52,174 nucleotides of DNA from Palsa-601 sp052146895 (GTDB lineage Bacteria; Actinomycetota; Acidimicrobiia; Acidimicrobiales; Bog-793), in contig JBKQLZ010000244.1 in the NCBI GenBank assembly GCA_052146895.1, positions 1-52,174 of the forward strand, written 5' to 3'. A model generated the notes under the pieces. The model was not told the DNA's origin. It did not search any database and saw nothing but the letters and a program-made list of their open reading frames with translations. Of the stretch, positions 9,546 through 16,046 are shown piece after piece. Positions within the stretch are counted from its first letter, which is position 1, and every line of letters starts with the position of its first letter. Made by a program: the position numbers and the translations under genes.

Positions 9546-9803
9546 TCAGCCGTTCGGCGGCGCCGTAGTCGTGGTGGTTGACGTGCTAGTCGTCGTCGTG
9601 GTGCCTGAACAGCCGCCGCCACCATTGTGATGGTGGTGATGATGGTGGTGCCTGCCACCGCCACTGCCACCACCTTCCCAGGCTGGTGTCGCTTGCCGAT
9701 GCACGCTCGACGCATCAGCTGCTGCCGCACCGAGGCCAACGGTCCCTCCCGCAAGAGCGAGGCTCGCCACGGCGATACTGAGGCGTCTGACAGTGATTGC
9801 CAT
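9546..9803 (-). CDS. small secreted His-tract/Thr-tail protein
   Basis: An 85-residue protein. I chose the ATG at 9803 because a purine-rich GGCGGAG lies directly upstream and the product then begins with a clean signal peptide (MAITVRRLSIAVASLALAGG...ADASS). After the signal come a Gly/Ser-rich stretch, eight consecutive histidines, GGGGC, and a Thr/Ser-rich tail ending APPNG. No family is recognised. The His run could bind Zn, Ni or Cu, and the Thr tail resembles glycosylated cell-wall linkers. It is convergent with the LuxR gene and divergent from the beta-helix protein, so its context gives no pathway. Confidence 0.55.
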   Translation of the reverse strand: MAITVRRLSIAVASLALAGGTVGLGAAAADASSVHRQATPAWEGGGSGGGRHHHHHHHHNGGGGCSGTTTTTSTSTTTTTAPPNG

Positions 9804-9990
9804 CTCCGCCTGTCCTTTCTCGGCCGACAAACAAGGCGACCGAACAAAGACGACATTAGCCAGCTCGCGGTGCGAATCCAAGGGTCATCCCAAATCGTGG
9901 CCGCTGAATCCCGCTGGTGCCTCGGGATCGCCTCTGCTTTCTGCCTGCTGTTACCCTTCTCAGGAATCGAATTGCCTGCGTGGAGGGAAT

Positions 9991-11607
9991 ATGCGAAGTG
10001 ACGCTGATCAATCGGTCGGACGCAGGGCGGGGCGGTGCTTGCGCGGTGCCTTCGGCGTCCTCTTAGCAATCGGCTTCTTCGCGGTCAGCGCGGCGGCTGC
10101 GACGACGGCCTCTGCCACGACGGACGTCACTCTGTGGGTCAGCACCGAAGGCACAGCCACGATGGGATGCACCGGCACCGGTACCTCGGCGTGCGCGACG
10201 ATCTCAGACGCCATCACTGCGGCCGAGCAGCTGACGACCGACGACGTCACAATCGACGTGGCCGCGGGTACCTACGACGAGAACCTCGACATCGCCGACT
10301 CGGGCAACATCGGGTACACCCTCGCGATCGAAGGCGCCGGATCAGGCAGCACCATCGTCGACGGCGCGGGATCCGGTACCGATCTGTTCGTCCAGAACGA
10401 CACGAACATCGAAGTGACGATCAGCGGCATCGATTTTACGGGTGGCACCGGATACGACAGTGACATAGGCGGAGCGGTGCTCAATGACGCCGGGCTCACT
10501 CTCAAGGACGACGAGTTCTCGGACGATTCGGCTAGTGAGGGCGGGGCCGTCTACAACGAGGACGGCGCTGACGTCAACCTCACCGACGACACGTTCTCTA
10601 CTGTCGATGGGAGCTCTACCGTCCACGCGAGCTTCGGCGGCGCCGCCCTCTACAACCTCGGCACTGCCAACCTCACCGGCGACAGCGTGTCGGGAGTGTC
10701 CGGCGCAGAAGAGGGTGGAGTGCTGTACAACACCGCGTCCGGGTCCGCCACCCTCAACGACGACACCTTCGCCGACGACAGCGCGGGGTATGGCGGGGTG
10801 GTCGACAACGCAGGCACCGTCACGCTCACCAACGACACGTTGTCGGGCGACAGCGCCAGCGTGGACGGTGGAGGCATCTACAACACTTACACCGCCACTT
10901 TGCTCGACGACACACTTTCCAACGACACCGCGCCGTACGGCGGCGGGCTCCTCAACTACACCGAGAAGAGTCTCACGGTCACGGCCTCAATCCTCGACTC
11001 TGCCCCGTGCACCTACGCCAGCGGCACCTACCCGGTCGTTGACGGCGGCTACAACGCAGAGTCCGATGACAGCTGCGCATTCGACGGCTCGACGACGAAG
11101 GTCGACGACTCGACCATCGATCTCGCCTCGTCACTCGCCGCGAACGGCTCGACTGGCCCTGAGACGCTCGCTCTCGGTAGCGGAAGCTCTGCCATCGATC
11201 TCGTGCCGGCAGCTACGTGCACTGTGAAGACTGATGAGCGGGGCGACCACCGGCCGGGAGCATTCGGTCAGACTGCCTGCGACGCGGGTGCCTACGAGTT
11301 CCAGACGAGCGTGCCCTCGGCTCCACAGCGCGTGTCAGCCAAGAGGGGCGACGAGTCGATCACGATCAGCTGGAGCGCACCCTCGTCAGACGGCGGACTC
11401 GCAATCACGGGTTACCGCCTCTTCTGCGGCACGTCCAAGTCGGTGTCCACCAAGGGAACGCCCACGGCCAAGCCCCACGCTGACTCCACGTCGAAGAAGG
11501 TTGGCAAGCTCAAGAACGGCACCGAGTATTACTGCGTCGTCCTCGCGACGAACGCGGAAGGCGCCGGCCCGAAGTCGTCGACGGTTCACTCCACGCCCAA
11601 GGCGTGA
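9991..11607 (+). CDS. secreted parallel beta-helix protein with fibronectin type III domain
   Basis: A 538-residue exported protein. The ATG at 9991 has GGAGG 5 nt upstream and starts a signal peptide (RCLRGAFGVLLAIGFFAVSAAAA). Residues about 45-430 contain short repeats such as GGAVYNEDGADVNLTDDTFS and GGIYNTYTATLLDDTLS, the pattern of right-handed parallel beta-helix (Pmp/choice-of-anchor-like) surface proteins. The last 90 residues form a fibronectin type III domain (SAPQRVSAKRGDESITISW ... YYCVVLATNAEGAG). A role in adhesion or polysaccharide binding is inferred. No anchor motif is visible. The acetyltransferase gene follows 28 bases later. Confidence 0.8.
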   Translation: MRSDADQSVGRRAGRCLRGAFGVLLAIGFFAVSAAAATTASATTDVTLWVSTEGTATMGCTGTGTSACATISDAITAAEQLTTDDVTIDVAAGTYDENLDIADSGNIGYTLAIEGAGSGSTIVDGAGSGTDLFVQNDTNIEVTISGIDFTGGTGYDSDIGGAVLNDAGLTLKDDEFSDDSASEGGAVYNEDGADVNLTDDTFSTVDGSSTVHASFGGAALYNLGTANLTGDSVSGVSGAEEGGVLYNTASGSATLNDDTFADDSAGYGGVVDNAGTVTLTNDTLSGDSASVDGGGIYNTYTATLLDDTLSNDTAPYGGGLLNYTEKSLTVTASILDSAPCTYASGTYPVVDGGYNAESDDSCAFDGSTTKVDDSTIDLASSLAANGSTGPETLALGSGSSAIDLVPAATCTVKTDERGDHRPGAFGQTACDAGAYEFQTSVPSAPQRVSAKRGDESITISWSAPSSDGGLAITGYRLFCGTSKSVSTKGTPTAKPHADSTSKKVGKLKNGTEYYCVVLATNAEGAGPKSSTVHSTPKA

Positions 11608-11635
11608 CCGTGAGCGTCGCCTGCAACCCCGGCCC

Positions 11636-12121
11636 GTGATCATAAGAGAGGCGGTCGACACCGACTGGCCCGAGATCTACCCCTTCTTCTCCGCCATCGT
11701 GACTGAAGGGCGGACTTACGCCGTTCCCGAGAACCTCTCGTTGGAGGAGGCCCGGTCGTGGTGGATGGAGCAACCGCCCGGCCGGACGGTCGTAGCCGTT
11801 GACGGCGACACGATCATCGGTTCGGCCAAGATGGGCCCGAACCGGTCTGGCCGCGGGTCGCACGTGGCAACCGCCAGCTTCATGGTCGACCCGGCGAACC
11901 AAGGTCGAGGGGTGGGTGCATCCCTCGGTCGCCACGTCATCGAGTGGGCTCGCTCGGCTGGCTACCGGAGCATGCAGTTCAACGCAGTAGTGGAGACCAA
12001 CACTGCTGCCGTGCACCTCTGGCAGACGCTGGGCTTCCGGATCATCGGTACCGTTCCGGAGGCCTTCGACCACGTCGAAGATGGGTTGGTCGGGCTGCAC
12101 GTGATGTACCTGGAGCTGTAG
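11636..12121 (+). CDS. GNAT family N-acetyltransferase
   Basis: A 161-residue acetyl-CoA-dependent acetyltransferase. I chose the GTG at 11636 because the GNAT fold starts at once (VIIREAVDTDWPEIYPFF). The acetyl-CoA pyrophosphate loop is MVDPANQGRGVGASLGRHVI, and the C-terminal strand-helix ETNTAAVHLWQTLGFRIIGT fits the family. The acceptor could be an amino acid, small amine or protein N terminus. It may be cotranscribed with the beta-helix gene upstream. Confidence 0.85.
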   Translation: MIIREAVDTDWPEIYPFFSAIVTEGRTYAVPENLSLEEARSWWMEQPPGRTVVAVDGDTIIGSAKMGPNRSGRGSHVATASFMVDPANQGRGVGASLGRHVIEWARSAGYRSMQFNAVVETNTAAVHLWQTLGFRIIGTVPEAFDHVEDGLVGLHVMYLEL

Positions 12122-12150
12122 AGCGCCAAGCGCGGCGGCGCCAAAGCAAG

Positions 12151-12522
12151 CTAAGGCTCCCGGAGGCGCAGTCGCGTGGCAATCTCCTCGACCTCGGCCT
12201 TGCTCTCGGCGACATCGATGACGAGGCCGAACGCCTCGTCATCCGTAACGTCCGGCGCGTACCCGTTGAGGTCGAGGAAGACCACAGTTGCGAGCCAAGC
12301 CAGGCGCTTGTTGCCATCGACCAAGGCGTGGTTGCGCGTGAGCGAATGCAACAGCGCGGCCGCCTTCAGATCGAGCGTCGGATAAGCGTCATCGCCAAAC
12401 GCGCTCGATCGGGGGCGCGCCGTCGCGGAGTCGAGCAAACCGAGGTCGCGTACAGGGCCGATTTCCAAAGCCCGAACCAACGCCAAGAGATCCTCGAGGT
12501 CGAGATACTCCGTCCCGCTCAC
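12151..12522 (-). CDS. doc: Doc/Fic-family toxin
   Basis: A 123-residue death-on-curing type toxin. The Fic-fold motif is HALVDGNKRLA (H65, D69, G70, N71, K72, R73), close to the Doc consensus HxFx(D/N)xNKR. Doc toxins phosphorylate EF-Tu and stop translation until antitoxin releases them. The GTG start overlaps the antitoxin stop as GTGA, so the pair is translationally coupled with antitoxin first. All expected motif positions are present, so it looks active. Confidence 0.88.
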   Translation of the reverse strand: MSGTEYLDLEDLLALVRALEIGPVRDLGLLDSATARPRSSAFGDDAYPTLDLKAAALLHSLTRNHALVDGNKRLAWLATVVFLDLNGYAPDVTDDEAFGLVIDVAESKAEVEEIATRLRLREP

Positions 12523-12725
12523 GCGTCGCCGAGACGCGTCAGCACATCACCCCACCGATCCGTCAGCCGCCTCGAGCTCTCCTCGACTCGGGCGACATGC
12601 GTGGTGCGCTCGAAGCGCTCGAGCACCGCCCGACGGATGATCTCTTGGCGCGATGCACCCTCCGCCGTCGCCAGCGCCGTCAGGGCGCGTTCCAGTTCCT
12701 CGTCGGTCCGGAGAGTCAGGGCCAT
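12519..12725 (-). CDS. ribbon-helix-helix antitoxin paired with Doc
   Basis: A 68-residue protein whose first 50 residues read as a MetJ/Arc ribbon-helix-helix (MALTLRTDEELERALTALA, then SRQEIIRRAVLERF). The charged C-terminal tail (VARVEESSRRLTDRWGDVL) would wrap the toxin. Such antitoxins neutralise Doc and repress their own promoter as dimers. A perfect palindrome lies immediately upstream and includes the presumed -10 box. Confidence 0.85.
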   Translation of the reverse strand: MALTLRTDEELERALTALATAEGASRQEIIRRAVLERFERTTHVARVEESSRRLTDRWGDVLTRLGDA

Positions 12726-12731
12726 CTGCCG

Positions 12732-12752
12732 ATGGTATCACTCCGATACCAT
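12732..12752 (-). promoter_or_regulatory. palindromic operator/promoter of the RHH-doc operon
   Basis: Arms ATGGTATC (12732-12739) and GATACCAT (12745-12752) are perfectly complementary around a 5-base centre. Read on the minus strand, TACCAT (12737-12732) lies 6 nt before the antitoxin ATG and fits a leaderless -10. Binding of the RHH antitoxin here would block polymerase, giving autorepression. Confidence 0.7.
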
Positions 12753-12854
12753 GCGGCCGCGGCTAGGCACTGCCCAATCCGGTACGTTCACCTCGAGAGC
12801 AGGCGACACACGCAGGCGCCCGCCGGTGACCAATGTCAGAGACGAGGTTGCGCC

Positions 12855-13994
12855 ATGACAACAGACCAGCCCACCTCCGCGAGGCAGTTGCGATCGCTCG
12901 TCAAGCCGGAAGGCACGCTCGAGGTATCGCTCGCGACCGTCGACGTCCCCGAGCCGGCGCCGAACGAAGTGCTCATCCGCGTTGAAGCCTCCCCCATCAA
13001 CCCTTCCGATCTCGGCCTCTTGTTCGCCGGCGCCGACATGAGCACCGCAGCCGTCTCCGGGCCGGCGGACAACCCCCTCGTGACGGCCACGATCCCGACC
13101 GGGGCGATGAGGACGCTCGGGGGCCGCGTGGGCAGCTCGCTCCCTGTCGGCAACGAGGGTGCTGGCACAGTGGTGGCAGCGGGCGCCTCCGAGGCCGCCC
13201 AAGCGCTCATCGGCGCGACCGTCTCCATCGCGGGCGGCTCGATGTACTCCCAGTACCGGTGCGTGGACGCATCGCAGTGCTTGCTGCTCCCCGAGGGCAC
13301 GGTGGCTGCTGACGGTGCATCGAGCTTCGTCAATCCGCTCACCGCGCTCGGCATGGTGGGAACGATGCGCGACGAGGGCCACACCGCCCTCGTCCACACC
13401 GCCGCGGCCTCCAACCTCGGCCAGATGCTCAACAGGCTCTGCATCGAGGAGGAAGTTCCGCTCGTGAACATCGTCCGCAAGGACGAGCAGGAGGACATCC
13501 TCCGATCCGGTGGGGCGACGTACGTGTGCAACTCGAGCTCGCCGACGTTCATGAAGGACCTCACGCAGGCGCTCGTCGCCACGTCGGCCACCCTCGCGTT
13601 CGATGCCATCGGTGGCGGCAGGCTCGCCGGGCAGATACTCGCTTGCATGGAGTCCGCCGCGACAGCGACGGCCGGTGAGTACAGCCGGTACGGGTCCACG
13701 ACCCACAAGCAGGTGTACATCTATGGCGGCCTCGACAGAGGACCGACCGAGTTCAACCGCAACTTCGGAATGGCCTGGGGTATAGGGGGTTGGCTGCTGA
13801 CACCGTTCCTCCAGAAGATCGGGCCCGAGGCTTTCCAGGCCCTGCGGCAGCGCGTCGCGAGAGAGCTGAAGACCACCTTCGCCAGCACCTACACCAAGGA
13901 AGTGTCCTTGCCAGAGGCGCTGCAACTCGAGGCGATCGCCGTCTATGGCAAGCAGGCGACGGGCGAAAAGTACCTCATCAACCCGAACAAGTAA
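12855..13994 (+). CDS. zinc-binding dehydrogenase / quinone oxidoreductase-like (MDR)
   Basis: A 379-residue medium-chain reductase. The ATG at 12855 follows a weak GAGG site; longer upstream reading lacks family similarity. The N-terminal GroES-like domain shows PAPNEVLIRVEASPINPSDL and NEGAGTVVAAG, and the nucleotide-binding part contains HTAAASNLGQMLNRLC and FDAIGGGRLAGQIL. Catalytic-zinc ligands are not obvious, so it likely belongs to the zinc-free NAD(P)H:quinone or enoyl-reductase branch. The GH130 gene starts 5 bases after its stop, implying one transcript. Confidence 0.8.
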   Translation: MTTDQPTSARQLRSLVKPEGTLEVSLATVDVPEPAPNEVLIRVEASPINPSDLGLLFAGADMSTAAVSGPADNPLVTATIPTGAMRTLGGRVGSSLPVGNEGAGTVVAAGASEAAQALIGATVSIAGGSMYSQYRCVDASQCLLLPEGTVAADGASSFVNPLTALGMVGTMRDEGHTALVHTAAASNLGQMLNRLCIEEEVPLVNIVRKDEQEDILRSGGATYVCNSSSPTFMKDLTQALVATSATLAFDAIGGGRLAGQILACMESAATATAGEYSRYGSTTHKQVYIYGGLDRGPTEFNRNFGMAWGIGGWLLTPFLQKIGPEAFQALRQRVARELKTTFASTYTKEVSLPEALQLEAIAVYGKQATGEKYLINPNK

Positions 13995-13999
13995 GGGCA

Positions 14000-15106
14000 A
14001 TGGTCGACCGCTTGACTGAAGCCTGGCAGAGCGGGCCGCTCACCGACCGAGGCGAGGTGCTGCGCCAGCGACCTGAGGCGCGCTTTCACTGCCCGGTGAG
14101 CGACGAGGACGTCGCTTGGGCGGCGAAGGACGTCTTCAACCCTGCTGCAGTCGTCCGGGACGGGCGCGTACATCTTCTCTTCCGAGGAGAGGACGAAGTC
14201 GGGCGCTACAGCGGGACGTCCCGGATAGGGCTCGCTGTGAGTGAAGACGGAATGAGTTTCGCTGTGGATCCCGAGCCCGTGCTCTTTCCGGCTGAGGACG
14301 CGTGGCAGCCGTGGGAGTGGCCGGGCGGTTGTGAGGATCCACGCCTCGTCGAATCGCCGGAAGGTGGCTACGTGTGCACGTACACCGCTTTCGACGGAAA
14401 GAGCAGTTGCCTGTTCGTCGCCACCTCTGATGATCTCCGCCACTGGGACAAGCAGGGCCCCGCCTTCGGAGCCTCCCCATACGTACGCAAGTGGTCGAAG
14501 AGCGGCGCCATGGTCACCGAGGTGCGAGACGGGCGACTCGTGGCCGCCAACATCGGGGGTCGGTACTGGATGTACTGGGGAGAGGGGACGTGTTATGGCG
14601 CCACCTCGACTGATCTCGTTCGTTGGACACCGATCGAGTTCGACGCCGGCGCCGACCGCTACCTTACTTACAGACCGCACAGCGAAGCAGGGTCGTGGGG
14701 CGTCAACCGGGTCACCAGTCAGCGGGTGTTGCGACCGCTGTTGCTCCCGAGACGCGGTCGCTACGACTCGCTGCTCGTCGAACCCGGTCCCCCGGCCGTG
14801 GTGACATCTCAAGGCGTCGTGCTGGTCTACAACGGTGCGCAGCTGGTGCCGGGTACGACCGAGGGCACTACGCCGTCGGTCGTCTACCAGCCCGGGCAGG
14901 TCTTGTTCGACCCTCTCGACCCCGCCTCCCCCATCGCCCGCGACAATGAGCCGTGCGTGCGCCGGGAGGAGCTCGGCGATCTCGACGGACAGGTCGACAA
15001 CGTCTGCTTCGCCGAGGGGCTCGTGCTCTTCGAGGGCAATTGGCTGCTCTACTACGGCATGGCGGACTCCCGCATCGGCTGCGCAAGCGCACCGTCAAAG
15101 TTCTGA
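14000..15106 (+). CDS. GH130-family glycoside phosphorylase/hydrolase
   Basis: A 368-residue five-bladed beta-propeller enzyme. The blade motifs KDVFNPAAVVRDGRVHLLFRGED and GGCEDPRLVESPEGGYVCTYTAFDG are diagnostic of GH130, which phosphorolyses or hydrolyses beta-mannosides. In mannoside phosphorylases an Asp acts through the substrate hydroxyl and Arg/His residues bind phosphate. I cannot tell phosphorylase from hydrolase by eye. The start at 14000 follows the oxidoreductase by 5 bases, an unusual pairing. No signal peptide, so it should be cytosolic. Confidence 0.82.
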   Translation: MVDRLTEAWQSGPLTDRGEVLRQRPEARFHCPVSDEDVAWAAKDVFNPAAVVRDGRVHLLFRGEDEVGRYSGTSRIGLAVSEDGMSFAVDPEPVLFPAEDAWQPWEWPGGCEDPRLVESPEGGYVCTYTAFDGKSSCLFVATSDDLRHWDKQGPAFGASPYVRKWSKSGAMVTEVRDGRLVAANIGGRYWMYWGEGTCYGATSTDLVRWTPIEFDAGADRYLTYRPHSEAGSWGVNRVTSQRVLRPLLLPRRGRYDSLLVEPGPPAVVTSQGVVLVYNGAQLVPGTTEGTTPSVVYQPGQVLFDPLDPASPIARDNEPCVRREELGDLDGQVDNVCFAEGLVLFEGNWLLYYGMADSRIGCASAPSKF

Positions 15107-15108
15107 GG

Positions 15109-15972
15109 TCACCGGCGCAAGAGCTCAGAGAAGGCAGCTGCGGGCGCAGATAGGGGAATGCCTTGACGTGTCACGAGACCGAGGCTGCGGGAGATCGTGA
15201 AGCCCTCGATGGGGACGGCGCGGAGCTCGGGCTCGGAGTGAAGGCTCACCCGGCTGACGAAGGCGAGATGACCCGTCGTCGCGACCATGCGCAGGATCGA
15301 GGGGATCGAGCGGAGCTCCATCACGACATCTATCTGCACGCCCGCCGCCCGTAGCGAGTTGTCGATGATCTGGCGAATGGCGCTGCCAGGCTCGAAGGCG
15401 ACGAACGGCTGATCTTCGAGATCGGTGACGGCGACGCGCCGGCTCGCGAACGCATGATCTGCTCGGCACACGAGCACGATCTCGTCGGTGAAGAGCTCGC
15501 TCACCTCGAGGTCGTGCGAGGGCACCGGGAGCGTGACGACTCCGATCTCGATCACACCCGCGCTGACGTCCGATGCGATCTCCCGGCTTCCGGCTTCCTT
15601 GACCTGGAACCTGACGCCGGGGTGAGCGGACTGGAACTCGGCGATCAGGGGCGGCAGGACGTACGACGTCACCGTGGCGCCTCCGCCGATCCGAACCGTC
15701 CCACGTTCGAGCCCGAGGTGCTCGGAGATGTTCTGCCTCAGCCGGTCGTAGCGGGCGACGATCGCTCGAGCGGCTTCGACTGCGTCGCGGCCGACCTCGG
15801 TCAGCTCGACACCGTGCCGGCCCCGCAGGAGAAGGGTCGCGCCGAGCTCGGCTTCCAGTTGCTGGAGGCGGCGCGAGAGCGCCGATTGGCTGATGTCGAC
15901 GTCGTCAGCCGCTTCGGTGATTGTGCCGGCATCGGCGACCGCGAGAAACGATCGGAGGAGCACCATATCCAT
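15109..15972 (-). CDS. LysR-type transcriptional regulator
   Basis: A 287-residue LTTR. The N-terminal winged helix-turn-helix is MDMVLLRSFLAVADAGTITEAADDVDISQSALSRRLQQLE in split form, and a two-lobed effector domain follows (VRIGGGATVTSYVLPPLI, FVAFEPGSAIRQIIDNSLR). It is transcribed away from aconitase B, the classic arrangement of an LTTR with its target, and a dyad lies in the 74-base gap. The effector might be a TCA or methylcitrate intermediate; that is inference. An alternative start is the third codon (ATG, 15966). Confidence 0.9.
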   Translation of the reverse strand: MDMVLLRSFLAVADAGTITEAADDVDISQSALSRRLQQLEAELGATLLLRGRHGVELTEVGRDAVEAARAIVARYDRLRQNISEHLGLERGTVRIGGGATVTSYVLPPLIAEFQSAHPGVRFQVKEAGSREIASDVSAGVIEIGVVTLPVPSHDLEVSELFTDEIVLVCRADHAFASRRVAVTDLEDQPFVAFEPGSAIRQIIDNSLRAAGVQIDVVMELRSIPSILRMVATTGHLAFVSRVSLHSEPELRAVPIEGFTISRSLGLVTRQGIPLSAPAAAFSELLRR

Positions 15973-15973
15973 G

Positions 15974-15988
15974 ATGCAATCATTGCAT
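15974..15988. promoter_or_regulatory. LysR T-N11-A dyad operator
   Basis: ATGCAA-TCA-TTGCAT is a perfect dyad and contains TGCAATCATTGCA, matching the LTTR T-N11-A box. Its centre (15981) lies 66 bases from the presumed acnB start of transcription at 16047 and directly abuts the LysR start codon, fitting both activation of acnB and autorepression. Confidence 0.7.
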
Positions 15989-16010
15989 GTCCACTATGTG
16001 ATCTATGCGC

Positions 16011-16039
16011 TTTACACAGGTATGATCCGTTCGTACCAT
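16011..16039 (+). promoter_or_regulatory. acnB promoter, leaderless
   Basis: TTTACA (16011-16016), 17 bases, TACCAT (16034-16039), then 7 bases to the GTG at 16047. Spacing matches a housekeeping sigma factor promoter with transcription starting at the start codon. No Shine-Dalgarno is present. Confidence 0.65.
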
Positions 16040-16046
16040 CAAAGTC

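Noticed and set aside
9610..9650. Microsatellite or CRISPR-like array from the GGTGATGATG tract
   Set aside because: It is the codon run for eight histidines in the small secreted protein, with no spacer-repeat structure.
12738..14000. 420-codon frame antisense to the MDR gene
   Set aside because: Runs exactly along the MDR gene, no family similarity, typical shadow of third-position GC.
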